NCBI GenBank assembly: GCA_006384855.1
Contig: VCJN01000687.1
Span: 49,137 to 113,136, forward strand
Reading direction: 5' to 3'
Source of the DNA: Tetraselmis striata
Taxonomy: Eukaryota > Chlorophyta > Chlorodendrophyceae > Chlorodendrales > Chlorodendraceae
Length of the DNA: 64,000 bases
This document shows, piece by piece, positions 22,129 to 33,260 of this stretch. Position 1 is the stretch's first letter. The number at the start of each line of letters is the position of its first letter. A program made the position numbers and the translations under genes. Below the pieces are notes generated by a model, which had not been told where the DNA came from, searched no databases, and saw only the letters and a program-made list of their open reading frames with translations.

Positions 22129-23650
22129 GGCAGACTCATCTTGAGCCAATCATGGCTACAACAAAATCATCCATGTGACATCACGTACCTCAGCCAAGCT
22201 GACTATGGCACCATCACCCTTGCGGCATGCGTGGTGCGCCTAAGAGGTTGCTCCGGACTCTACATGATGGACCCGGTCTCGGCGGACGAAGCTACCTGGC
22301 ACCTTGTGGAGCGGATATCCCTCGTCGCCATGCTGGCGCAATAAGCTTTTAAGGATGATGCTATTCTGTGGCACAAACGACTAGGTCATCCGGGCATGGG
22401 CACGGTACATGCACATCATGATAACAATGGCGTGCCAGCCGTACCTGCGTTTCCTGCGGTTGTAAGGAACATGCACGGTCACTCATGTCTCCGGAACAAA
22501 GCGACAGCAACAACAACGAGTCAACACGCAGTCGACTTACTAGACAAATGCTGCAGCCACCTGTCCGTTGATGTCCTTGGCCCCATTCACATAACTTCAC
22601 ATGGTAAGTTCAGATGGACCATCGGCGTCATTTGCCATCTCTTTCGCTTTCAATGGCACAGACATTTGCGCACAAAAGAGGCTGATGAGGTTCTACCTGC
22701 TATGCGATCAATGCTCAATGAGGTCAAACACTATATAATCCCAAATATTGGGCGGAGGCAGATAGCCCGTTTGATCCAGTCATCAGGTTGGACAGAGACT
22801 CCATCGTTGAGACCATCGCCATGGATGACGTGGTCGGCGGCATGGGGGGCAAAAATGAGTGGACCGCACCATATCTATCATCATCACCAGCATGGCAAGA
22901 TTGAACGGCCATGGCGCACAATCAGAGACGGCGCACCGAGCATGATGGCTGACATGTCGGTGTCCAACAAGTGCTAAACAACCGCCATCAGCACGAGCCT
23001 CTGGCTGAAGAACAAACGATCCGTTCTGGCTGCGGGCAACACGGATCGGCGGGAAGCACCTTTAACAGTCCTGACCAAAGGCAACATTGATCCTCACATT
23101 GAGAAGACCTGAGTCTATGGATGCAAGGTATTTGTCAAAGTGCCCAATGGCACTCGCAAGAAGCTAGACAGCAAGGCATGGAGCGGAATATTTATGGGGC
23201 ACCTCGGCAACTCACCTGGCTGGTTGGTACTCAATCCCGCCGCGGGCACGATCACAGTCAATGCCCACGTACGCTTCATTGAGACTGAGAGCGGCTTTGA
23301 TCGCAACCCACGCGAGGATTGGTCCATTATCCTCGAGGCACCCGAGGGACAGTACGCAGCCGAGATTGAGTGTGAGATAGATATCACACCTCAAGATATG
23401 AATGAGGGTGGGCACACCATGGCATTGGATGCACCGAACATGCCGCACTCCGAGTACGCCCCGGATCGACCCACCAGAATTAGACGGCAGCCTAAGCGCT
23501 TCACTGCGCCGATGGAAAGCGACATCTGCTTGGACACCACACCCATTGATATGCCGGAGGATAATGCCAGCTACCCCCTGACCCATTGATGGACCAGCCG
23601 ATGGCCCTGCTGACGGCATCGGGGATTCCCACCCCTCGCAACTACTAGCA
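22129..23650 (+). pseudogene. Copia integrase region
   Basis: The frame resumes as GRLILSQSW in phase with the protease part once the inserted cluster is removed. A TAA at 22342 is followed in the same frame by HKRLGHPG and CLRNKATA, the His-His-Cys-Cys zinc-binding region of retroviral-type integrases. SVDVLGP near 22570 carries the first catalytic Asp. HHHQHGKIERPWRTIRDGA near 22880 carries the catalytic Glu, but in a shifted frame, so the central Asp region (about 22777-22860) is scrambled. VYGCKVFVKVP and KLDSKAWSGIFMGHLGN (23113-23210) are the usual copia C-terminal integrase motifs, followed by a variable linker to 23587. Confidence 0.8.
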
Positions 23651-23651
23651 G

Positions 23652-24296
23652 GTGACTACCCGCATTTTTGCGACCTTTGGGCACCGTCTATTCAAGTTGA
23701 ATGGGAGGGACTGGTGGGCAATCACTCATGCATGGGAACTGGCTCCACGCCCGCCACCGCCTAGTGAAGGCACAGTCCTACCCAACACGTGGGTATTCAC
23801 AGCTAAGGCACATGCCGATGGACCACTGTACAAGGCCAAATCACGGGCAGTGGGCTGTGGCAATTTCCAGAAGGGTGGTTTGGATGTGGGACAGACATTC
23901 GCACCTGTGATTCGCATCTCTAGCCTCCGAGTATTTTACACTATCGTGGCGGCCATACATCTCTCCCTCCGCCATCTTGATGTCGCAGCCTATCTCAACG
24001 CCGAGATCCCTGCTGGGGAAAATGTATTCATGGAACAGCAGGAAGGATTCAATGATGGATCTGTTGGCAAAGTCTGCCAGCAACGCAACTGTCTTATGGA
24101 CTGCGCCGGGGAGGCAGGTACTATTACCAAATGCTCATCAAGTGGCTGGAAAGCAAGGGCTGAATGCAGTGCGAGGCAGATAGACCCATGCATGCATCCA
24201 CCTCTTCAGGCAAGGCGACACCTTTGCTATATTGGGCGTCTATGTCGATGATATGGAACAGGCAGGGAGTGATGATGACTGGCTAGATACGTTCCA
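23652..24296 (+). pseudogene. Copia reverse transcriptase, first half
   Basis: Domain markers in order: NTWVFTAKAHADG, YKAKSRAVGCGN, GQTFAPVIRISSLR, LDVAAYLNAEIP (motif A with the catalytic Asp), FMEQQEGF, then after a frameshift near 24060 MLIKWLESKGLNA and GVYVDDMEQAGS, whose YVDD (24241-24252) holds the catalytic Asp pair. The frame ends at DWLDTF because element D is inserted after position 24296. The rest of the RT continues at 51739 as QQVLYAKFKFKAGQPW. Confidence 0.85.
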
Positions 24297-24308
24297 CACG
24301 GCGCACCC

Positions 24309-26304
24309 GCATGGTGTTTAAAATCGGCGATATAGCGCGCGCACGGTGTCTCCTGTACCCGTACAAGGACCGCACCCATCCCACCCCCGAATCGGCCACT
24401 AGCAGTGCACATGACGTGAACGAGAGCCTCAGACCACCACCCATGGGCCCTTATGGGCTAGGGGTGGGAAATGGGCCGAGTCGTTTGGGATTTGGTGAGG
24501 CACGGATGAAGAATCGTGCGATTAATCCCGTGTCTCACCTCCGCCCAAGAACCGTATTTTTGCTATTATTAAAGATTATCAATAATGCTACCCGTCGCTC
24601 CATCGGCTCCCGGTGCACCTAGAAGCAGATAAATCGACCCATTTCGGTCTCTATCACTAGTATATGGGTATAGTGGCCTTCGGCAGGCGTAGGTAGATGG
24701 GTGGCGCGTCGATCACTCACCTACGGGTGGTGGTTGCCGACCCCCCATTCAGCCCGTTTATCTAATCTCGGCTCAAAAATATTGGGGGAGATGGGGAGGA
24801 CCGCGCACCGACCACCTCATGGGCCACTCATGGGCTCTACCGCACCCCTAGAAGCTAGACCATCGGACGGTACATGTGAGGCGGGCTAAATAGTTAGCTG
24901 CATGTGGCTGGCAGGTGATGCTTGTGCGTGAGGGGGTCTAGAGCGCGGAAAATCCGGGTCGGTCGGGCCCATCGGGCCGGCATCGACTGAGATTGACCGC
25001 AAACTGACCGCTAGCGGACGTCACCCCTGCGTATGGGCCTCACTAGTGCTCATGCGATTGATAAGCATAGAGCTACCTCAGCCTCCCCCACGGGAGGGGT
25101 TGCTTGAGGCGGGGGTTGTATTTCCGAAAACGCGGGTTCCAAGATCGGACGGCTTTTTGAATCGGGGGCACATGGGGCACCGCCTCTGTAGCCCCCGACC
25201 TCTAGCTCAAATGTTCTATGGCATCCCTATGAGGTAGGCTATGGACCCATTCTATCTCCAGGGCAGGTGGTGCCCGTTCGGCTCGGGCATGAGGCCGTGA
25301 ACATCGGTGCATGGCACATTTTTGAGTCAAAACGGTCCAATTCCAGGACTCAAAAATGTGCCCCCCACGCGATCGCTTAGGCTGGGATATGTACCCTTTT
25401 TTCGGTCACATTTCAGGTGCAATGCAATACTATACGAGAGTACTAAAAATGGCACATCGGCGTGTCCTCTTCGCGCCCTCAGTCGCGTAAAGTACTATCC
25501 GCCTCACCTGGGAAGATTGCGGACGCGAGGGCGTGGCGACTGGCGTTTCAAGCCTGGAAATCGAGCCTCACTCGCGCAGAGAAGACGCCCCGGGCCTACG
25601 AGTCTATCGCCGACCTCAGAGATTGTGTTCATCGCAACGAGATGCTACCTCTGAACCCTGCTGACAGCGACGCGGCGTTGGGGCGAGATGTCGGCGCAGG
25701 CGGCGGTGCGGGCTTCGCGTCCCGAGATGAGGGCTCCTTAGGCGGAGATGCGGGTCGGGAGGCGGAGATGCGGCACCGCCACGTGAAGATGTGGCCCTGC
25801 GACTCCCACCAGCGGCATTCGAAGGCGCCAGGCGGCTTGACGTGGCTTCGCGTTTCGGCTTAGGCGCCTGGAAGGGTCGTCGTCTTCCAACTCTATCGCC
25901 ATCTTGAAGGAGGACTCGGCCCGCGCTTCTTGGAATGCTTCTTGCGCAGCTTAACGGGCGATAAGCTGCTCTTGCGCCCCGTGCTCAACGCACCGTGCGG
26001 GCGCTTCGTCGCACTCGAAGGTTGAGGCTCACTCGGCGGCTTGGCAGTCTTCGAGGGACAAAGCCTGCTCGGGGGAGGGGCGGAGCTGCTCGAAGCTCTA
26101 TCAAGAGACTTGTTGCAGCGCCGCTTTGGGAGCCATCTCTGCCGGACCCCGGTGGCGGTGGTTGAGATGCGGGCTTAGAGGACCCGACCCGACCTGGTAG
26201 TAGCGGTCGTCGTCCAAGACGGTGGGGGGTAAAGAGCCGGCTCGGCAACCTTCCAGTATGAGGATTTTTATGACAAAAAGGGGATTTAATTGCCCATATG
26301 CTTT
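24309..26304. other. Left arm of element D, no gene recognised
   Basis: About 2 kb. 24420-24900 has several copies of the word catGGGC and related short repeats. A 16-bp hairpin stem occurs at 25313-25328/25347-25362. A plus-strand stretch near 25510-25690 (RAWRLAFQAWKSSLTRAEK, then NEMLPLNPADSDAALG) reads like protein-coding sequence but has no recognised domain. 25880-26250 is GC-rich without a clear frame. Confidence 0.4.
25313..25362. repeat. Hairpin within element D
   Basis: Arms GGCACATTTTTGAGTC and its exact complement, separated by an 18-nt loop. A related sequence in opposite orientation lies near 51430-51510 at the other side of element D (TGAGTC, GGGCACATTT and the flanking CCCGTTCGG are shared), so this looks like a diverged subterminal inverted repeat of D. 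Confidence 0.6.
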
Positions 26305-27286
26305 ACAATACTATACGGATTGCAAGGCAGTACCATTAATGCATGATATTTGCTCGCGGCACGCCGCGGATTGCTGCAGCGCTGCACCGCAGATGCTGCC
26401 TTAAGGCATGCTTTAATTGCCTGGATGGCTGCAAACCATTTCGTATGCGGGGTTGCATGGCATAGAAGGGATGTGAACACGCACCTGCTTGACGATACTA
26501 TACAGATTGCAAGGCAGTACCATTAATGCCTGATATGTGCTGGCGGCACGCCGCAGTTTGCTACAGCGCTGCACCGCGGATGCTGCCTTAAGGCATGCTT
26601 TGATTGTCTAGATGGCTGCAAACCATTTAGTATGCGGGGCTGCATGGCATAGAAGGGATGTGAACACGCACCTGCTTGACGATACTATACGGACTGCAAG
26701 GCAGTAGGGCTAGTACTTGATATGTGCTGGCGGCACGCCGCAAATTGCTGCAGCGCTGCACCGCGGATGCTGCCTTAAGGCATGCTTTGATTGCCTAGAT
26801 GGCTGCAAACCATTTATTAGAATGCGGGGCTGCATGGCATAGAAGGGATATGAACACGCACCTGCTTGAAGATACTATACGGACTGCAAGGCAGTAGGGC
26901 TAATACTTGATATTTGCTGGCGGCACACCGCAGTTTGCCGCAGCGCTGCACCGCGGATGCTGCCTTAAGGCATGCTTTAATTATCTAGATGGCTGCAGAC
27001 CATTTATTAGTATGCGGGGCTGCATGGCATAGAAGGGATATGAACACGCACCTGCTTGACGATACTATACGGACTGCAAGGCAGTAGGGCTAATGCCTGA
27101 TATGTGCTGGCGGCACGCCGCAGTTTGCTGCAGCGCTGCACCGCAAATGCTGCCTTAAGGCATGCTTTAATTGCCTGGATGGCTGCAAACCATTTATTAG
27201 TATGCGGGGCTGCATGGCACAGAAGGGATATGAACACGCACCGGCTTGACAATATTATACGAACTGCAAGGCAGTAGGGCTACTAC
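26305..27286. repeat. Satellite array, about 188-bp unit, left portion
   Basis: Five units start at 26306, 26494, 26681, 26871 and 27061 with a sixth begun at 27251. Each has ...CTATACGGA(C/T)TGCAAGGCAGTA and the palindromic words GGCACGCCGC and CTGCAGCGCTGCA. Spacing is 187-190 bp. The sixth unit is cut at 27286 by CACTA element A and resumes at 48380. Confidence 0.92.
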
Positions 27287-27480
27287 CACTGTGAGATTCG
27301 GATGTGACGTAAATGTGCCCTACTGGTGACGAACGACGACATACGGGGACGATACGGGACGGACGAGGGACGTGGATTTCATACCGAGTAGCGACGACTA
27401 TCTCGCGCAACCTGTAAAGTACTATATGAATTTCTCGTTTCGATAATTTCATCAAATTGATATGCGCACGCGGGCTCGCG
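27287..27480 (+). repeat. Left terminal region of CACTA element A (type 1 end)
   Basis: The first 22 bases match all other ends in this stack. Beyond that this end resembles only the right end of A' (45780-45971, inverted), sharing CCCTACTGGTGACGAACGAC. The other ends (38130, 48057, 48379) are type 2, sharing CATACGGGTGACGAAGCAC. A full element thus has unlike left and right subterminal regions. Three copies of a 160-bp block with TGCACATCC words follow at 27430-27870. Confidence 0.8.
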
Positions 27481-28031
27481 TGTCGCGCGCCGACGCGGAG
27501 CACCCGGGCTAAGTACAGGCGGCTGCACGTACTCGCTGCACATCCATGTACATCCCTGCACATCCGCTGCATATCCCTGCACATTTCATCAAATTGATAT
27601 GCGCACGCGGGCTCGCGTGTCGCGCGCCGACGCGGAGCACCCGGGCTAAGTACAGGCGGCTGCACGCACTCGCTGCACATCCCTGCACATCCATGCACAT
27701 CCGCTGCACATCCCTGCACATTTCATCAAATTGATATGCGCACGTGGGCTCGCGTGTCGCGCGCCGACGCGGAGCACCCGGGCTAAGTACAGACGGCTAC
27801 ACGTACTCGCTGCACATCCCTGCACATCCGCTGCACATCCCTGCACATACAACGCTGCACATCCATGCACGCGCATGTAGTACAGGGTAGCCTGGCGGTC
27901 ACCGCCGCTCACCGCTGAACCAAGCGCGGACAGCCGCGCACTCGCATCTGTGCTCCCTGCCGGTGGTGGGCTACATCCACCCCAACTCTCAATCCCCCCC
28001 CCCCCCCCCGCGCACGCGCGCGGCAGCAGGT

Positions 28032-31000
28032 ATGCCGGGAGAGGGATGGATGTCGAGTGTGTCGAAGGATGGCGTGTACGCATGCAAGCACTGCCACGGC
28101 ATCGTGACGGGCAGTAGTGAAAGGACGGCACGAGAGCGGCACTTCCGAAAATTCCCGAACTGTAGGCACTCGTTGAAGCGTGCGGGTAAGTTGCACCGCA
28201 AGGCCGCCTTACAACAAACAGCAGCAGCAGGGGCGGCAACAGCAGCATCATCAACGGCAGGGGCGGCAGCAGGATTAGCTGCAGCCGTCGGAAACGGCCC
28301 GCCGGCGCCGGTCTCGGACGACGGCGGCTCGAAGGAGGACGATGTGATGGGCGTGGGGGAGGACCCCGTAGGCGAAGACGGTATGGACATCGACGCGCCT
28401 GCGTGGCCACCGGCGGGCGTGGAAGCCGCCGATGAGGGCGTGATACGGGAAGGCGATCCCGTATCACGCCCTCATAGTAGTAGTGAGTGACTTCTACAAA
28501 GTAGTGACTTCTACATGAAGGTCATCGCCCAGAAGTTCCGGGGAGTATGGCACTACGGCGTGATAACCGGCGTTGTTACCGAGTGGGTGTTGGAGGACTA
28601 CGGCGGGGCGACCCAGTGGCGCGCTGTTTTCGAGGACGGTGACACTGTGGACCTTCTGCGTTCAGAGGTGAGTGGGCCCGGCATGTGTGCTGGTGGCACC
28701 ACTCACCTGCGGTTGTATGGAATCACACGTACCCGCCCGGTCGGCGTGGCAGGTTGTGGAGGCTATTGCGGCTGCCCAGGAGCACCCCCCTGTGGATGCG
28801 GACGGGGAGGCTCGCTTGGAAACCGTTCCTTAAGGCGATGACCAGTCCAGTGAATCCGAAGAGGAGGGCTGGGAAGGGGGTGGGGACGCGGCTGGCGCCG
28901 GGTGGACGAGCGATGAGGAGGAGGAGGAGGAGGAGGAGGCGCACCTCCGGGCGTGGGAGTCTGCTGCTGTGCCAGGGTCCGACACGAATGCCCTCACGTT
29001 TGCAGTCATGAAGTGCTCGGCCCAAGTGAAGAGCAAGTATTCCAACAACTCCGCTGACAGCGAGTGGCAGCTGTTGCATGACGTCATGCCCGCCGGCTTC
29101 ACCTGGGGTGGGATGGCCGTGCCACGCAGCCACAAGGCGATGCGGAAGTTCCTGCGGGTACGGCCGGGATGTGCCTGGGTGCGTTCTTGACGCGGCGCGT
29201 CTTGGGGTGTCAGGCCCCTCACGCTCCTCGCCTCCCGATGCATGCAGGTGCCTGATACATCCAGATATGTCCGGCACATGTGGCCCAAGGGGTGCGTGGC
29301 GGTCAGCGGGGCGCCCGGGAAGGCTGGCGAATGGGCGAACCTCCCCGACCAGCACTGCCCGGAGTGCAATGCCGACAGGTTTATCCGCATGCCGCAGTCC
29401 CTGAAGCTCACGGCTGCACGGGTTTGGTACGTCTTGAGCGTGGCGGACATCATCAAGGGATGGTTCCGAGACCCTGTGTGGTACGCTTGCTGGAAGAAGG
29501 GGACGGACGTGTCTATCAACGCCTTCCGAGCCTCGTCGGAGGCGGAGCGCCTGAATGAAGGCGGGCACGGCACCGGCCTCGCCGCGGGAGAATTCCTCCA
29601 TGCCGACAACGGGATCTACACACTGACAGATGATGGCTTCCTGTCGCACCTTCGGGCTACCCAGTCTGTCACCGGGGTTGGGATCAGGTGTGAGGACATG
29701 CCGCCCCACATGCTGACCTCCAGGAGCAACTGGCACCCAGTCGCACTCATCGGCCCCCCGGAGCCGCCCAACCTGGGCAAAATACTGTTAGAGGTGCTGC
29801 ACGAGCTCGCGGTGCTTGGCGAGCATGGAGTTGACGGGGGACGCAGACGGGGGGGAACAGTTCGTGCACAAGGTCTTCCTCGGTACGTGTGCGACGCCCA
29901 AGGCAGACGAAAGATCTTTATGCGGGGGGGGGGGGGGGGGGGGGGGGGCTAGCCCGCTCAAAGGTTGCCCCTGGTGCCGTCTGCGGAGCCATGTGGAGTG
30001 CCCGGACGGCACGGTGAAGGTGGCGCCTGCGGGGTATGCAAAGGACGTCATCCAGAGGGTGGATGGCGTAGAGTTGCAGGCTGTGCGCACAGGCGCGAGC
30101 TGCCTCCTGCTCTCCGGCGACCAGATGCTGGAGCAGATGGGCGTCATCGGCCAGATAGAGGAGGACTTGGCCAAGTCGGCCCTTGATGGGGATGAGGACG
30201 GCGAACCGAGCCCCGCTCCCCGGCGTGCATTCAACACAACCCGGATGGAGCAGGCCAAGCAGAACACCGGTTGCCATGGCGTGTGCCAGGTGCCTGTGGT
30301 CCTGAGCTATGTCAGCATGGTCAACCTCTTCCCCCTCGCGCCGGACCACCTGTGCTTTTTGGGCTTGGGAAAGGACTCTTGGAGGAACTTCCTCGACGTG
30401 CTGGGCCACGTTGGATTTCGGGCTATGAAGCAGGAAGACCGGCGCAAGGCTTTAGTCCTGATACCCAGCAACTTTGGACGCGGGTTGCGCCCTTCGTTTG
30501 CGATGTCCAAGAAGTAGAAAGGTACCCCCCCCCCCCCCCGCCCCTGGGCGTGGGCGGCGTGGGCGGCGTGGGCGAGGGCGTGACGGCATTCCCCTTCATG
30601 ACTGCAGGGTCAGGCAAGGTGACGGTGCTGTCCGGCTTGGTCATAGAGGACTGCTGGCACCACTCGGAAACGTTTTCCCTTCTTACCGCCGGTCCGCTGT
30701 TCGAGGAGGCCCGGGTGAAGGCGACCATGACCGAGAAGGAGCTCGCGTCCCCAACGGTGATGCGTGCGGTGTCACAGCTGGGGGTGCTTGGGCACATGTA
30801 CAAGCGCATGCAAGGAGCTGTGTGGTTCGTCACGCGGTTGGGGTTGCAGAACGTGGTGACGGAGGAGGACGGCCCTGAGCGCAAGGCGCAGGTGGACGCG
30901 CTCACCAGGGAGGGGGAGGACTCGATACCTAGCGGACATCACCGTGTATGCCCGCATGGCTGAGGGAAACGGCTTCGTGTCGCTCCTCGTCTCCAACTTG

Positions 31001-32138
31001 CACTCGGCGGTGTGCCGCATGATCCACCAGATGCGGGCACCCGCTTGCGGAGCTGTGGATGGAGAACCTCATGGGCTTCTTGAAGGCGGGCGCCAAGCGC
31101 GTGCTGCCGAAGAATGTCTGCGAGACCATGATGAGGGACCTCCTTTTCGCGCAGCAGATCAACCGCATGAAGGCGCATCGCCTCTACAGGGAACCCAACC
31201 CCAACAAGAAGCCCCCCCCCCCCCCCTCTTTGCTGCCTCCTCAGCCACGTGCACCCATACCCACCGACCCCCCCCCCACACACACACACACTCACGCTCG
31301 CACTCACAGCGACCCACCCACACACACAGGGGTACATGGCCCCAGATGACGCTGGCCCCGGCGCCGTGGAGACGCCCATCCGGTTGGTTGGGAGCGCATC
31401 CGCTGCGTGGGAGGACGCGGTGGACTTCAAGAACCATTTGAAGAAGCTGCTGGACGACGTCCGACGTACGGTGCAGGGCTCGCACTCGTATGCACCCATA
31501 CTCGCGGGGTGGGGTGCGGTCCTGCCGGGCTGGACCCCCAGCGATGGCGCTGGGGGGCTCCTGGCCTACAAGGCGGCGTCGCTTCGCAACGGCGACAAGC
31601 CCCGGCTTCACCGGGGGGGGGGGGGGGGAAGACGGGGAGACGTCGAGAGACAACTCCTTCTTTGTGTACAAGATGTTGAAGCAAGTCCCCGACGCTGACC
31701 CACCCCCCTACACCACCGAGGAGCTGGAGAGCGAGGAGGAGCTGCCAAGAAACCTGCTGGCGGAGCGCGAAGACGCCAAGTACACCACCATGGTCGCGCG
31801 AGCTCAACACTCCTACCTTGCCACGCCACCGCCCCCGCCGGGGGCTGACTCGGACGACAGCCGTGCCAGCGCGCGGCCCATTCGGGCTGCATTGTGCACG
31901 GTGTGGACGCCGGAACGAGCCCACACTGCCGTGGGCTTGGACTTGTGGAGAGTGCCGGGCGGCGGCCGTGGTTCCGGCGGGGAGGAGGCCCTTGTCCTAC
32001 TAGATGCTCCGGGCATCCGCAAGGTGGCTGTTCTCATGGCCTTTGCCGACATGTCCTCCCGAAGGCTGCCGACTTGGGCGTCGACGCCGGGGAGCTGCTG
32101 GTGGCGGGGATCCACGCAAGGTCGCAGGATGGTGCGCG
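28032..32138 (+). pseudogene. CACTA transposase, Tnp2-like, multi-exon
   Basis: DDE-type transposase. The first exon has a BED-like zinc finger (CKHCHGIV with a downstream His and Cys) and an acidic linker. A Tudor-like stretch follows near 28515 (KFRGVWHYGVIT, EDGDTVDLL). Tnp2 hallmarks come next: SEWQLLHDVMP and PRSHKAMRKFL; CPECNADRF; VWYVLSVADIIKGWF; LTDDGF (probable first Asp, 29627); LIGPPEPPN; GCPWCRL; APDHLCFLGLGKDSW (probable second Asp, 30340); ELWMENLMGFLK (probable Glu, 31050). Clear introns are 29158-29247 and 30522-30607. Two lesions: a 43-nt insertion with an in-frame TGA at 28461-28503, and a TAG at 30515 where copy A' has TCG. Confidence 0.78.
28432..28475. repeat. 18-bp perfect hairpin in the transposase first exon
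   Basis: Arms 28432-28449 and 28458-28475 are exact complements with an 8-nt loop. The right arm lies in a 43-nt insertion absent from A'. The same insertion also copies GTGACTTCTACA. It looks like a templated repair error rather than a functional hairpin. Confidence 0.8.
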
Positions 32139-32351
32139 AGGGGGGGGGGGGGGGGGGGGGGGGGAAGGGGGCAGCGGCTGTGGGATAGGCGGGGCAGCGG
32201 TTGCTACCGAGTGAGGCGTAGCATCGTTTGCAGTAGCAACGCAGCCGTTCCGGTTGCATAGTGTGACGCCGCCTAGATGTAACCCAACAGTACGCGCAAA
32301 GTGCAAGTGTTACACGCCCGTGTGCCCCACCCAATATCATTGCGCCCGACT

Positions 32352-33260
32352 TCACTGACGGCATGTCTCGCTCTCCTTCATCTCTTGGGCCGTCCGCCGC
32401 CTCACTCTGCGCACCCTACCAGCCGCGCATGCCTTCTCGGAAGCCTCAGACACGGCGGCGCGAGTCGCGTCGTGGAACGCGTCCCTGGCATGGCGGAACT
32501 CCGCCCTCACCGCGGCCGTGGTCGAGCAGGGGACTGCCCGCTGATGGGTCGCCATGCATGGGTACTTGGGGCCGCACAAAGTCGGGGTGCCGTCGCAGCA
32601 ACACTCCCAGTCCGTCCGTTGGCCGCAGTCCACGCATGACGGGCGTCCGGCCAGGACACGCACATGATGGTGCATGTGGCCGCCTCCCGCCACTGCTCGT
32701 AGTGCTCCGGTCAACATGGCGACGAGCAAGTCGGAATGTCCCGCAGGTGGCTGCGGGGCGGGTGGCGCGAGCGCAGCCTCGCTCGCCTCAACAACCCCCT
32801 CATCCCTATCAGTCGCCTCTACCACGGCCTCCTCCGCCTCCTGATGCGGCGCATTAGGCGCATCATCGTCGCCTGGCAGGGCGTCACCCCCCGCAACGGC
32901 GCCGTCGGCGGTGGCCGACGCCGTCGTGGCGGGGAGTTGTGAGGAGGTGGCCCTAGACATAGGTGGGGCCGGCACCGCCATGTCTTGCTCCACATGCGGT
33001 GCGGTTGCGGTTGCGGTGCGGTTCCTGACGCGACAGCTCCATCGCACAGGTACCGGCACCGGCACCCCACGCCTGCTGGGCTTACCACCAACCGGCATGT
33101 TTCCTTTGGGGGGCGGTTCATCCGCGTCGGAGGTGAGCGGCGGTGCCGGTGAGGGTGTGGATACTGCGCGGCCATTAGGGCTCCCGCCGCCCGCCGCTCC
33201 GCCGACCCACGCCGCGGCGTGTGCTGCGCCCCCCATAGTCGCCTCGAATATATTATACAT
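32352..33260 (-). CDS. Cys-rich protein of CACTA element A, 302 codons
   Basis: An open minus-strand frame from ATG at 33260 (MYNIFEATMGG). The first half is Pro/Ala/Thr-rich and probably disordered. A central acidic segment has HQEAEEAVVEATDRDEGVVE. Near the C terminus is a compact Cys cluster, CVDCGQRTDWECCC then CGPKYPC, which could bind zinc, followed by a charged helix-prone tail rich in Arg/Glu. No family was recognised. The frame is matched by a diverged, interrupted copy in A' (42,6xx-43,43x, plus strand), and keeping the Cys cluster in both suggests past selection. It could be the element's second DNA-binding protein. Confidence 0.55.
   Translation of the reverse strand: MYNIFEATMGGAAHAAAWVGGAAGGGSPNGRAVSTPSPAPPLTSDADEPPPKGNMPVGGKPSRRGVPVPVPVRWSCRVRNRTATATAPHVEQDMAVPAPPMSRATSSQLPATTASATADGAVAGGDALPGDDDAPNAPHQEAEEAVVEATDRDEGVVEASEAALAPPAPQPPAGHSDLLVAMLTGALRAVAGGGHMHHHVRVLAGRPSCVDCGQRTDWECCCDGTPTLCGPKYPCMATHQRAVPCSTTAAVRAEFRHARDAFHDATRAAVSEASEKACAAGRVRRVRRRTAQEMKESETCRQ

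Larger units (their letters stand above)
13961..24296 (+). mobile_element. Ty1/copia retrotransposon, 5' part
   Basis: Gag, zinc knuckle, protease, integrase and the first part of the RT follow in the Ty1/copia order. The element is interrupted at 15178 by an LTR-element cluster (to 22128) and at 24296 by element D; its 3' end resumes at 51737. Removing each insertion with one copy of its target duplication leaves the same frame open across the junction. The element also carries point decay (stops at 14259 and 22342, frameshifts after 22777 and after 24060). No LTR belonging to it was recognised, so its true ends are unknown. Confidence 0.85.

Noticed and set aside
26305..27286. CRISPR-like array
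   Set aside because: The 187-190-bp units are repeated along their whole length with no unique spacers, which is a satellite.
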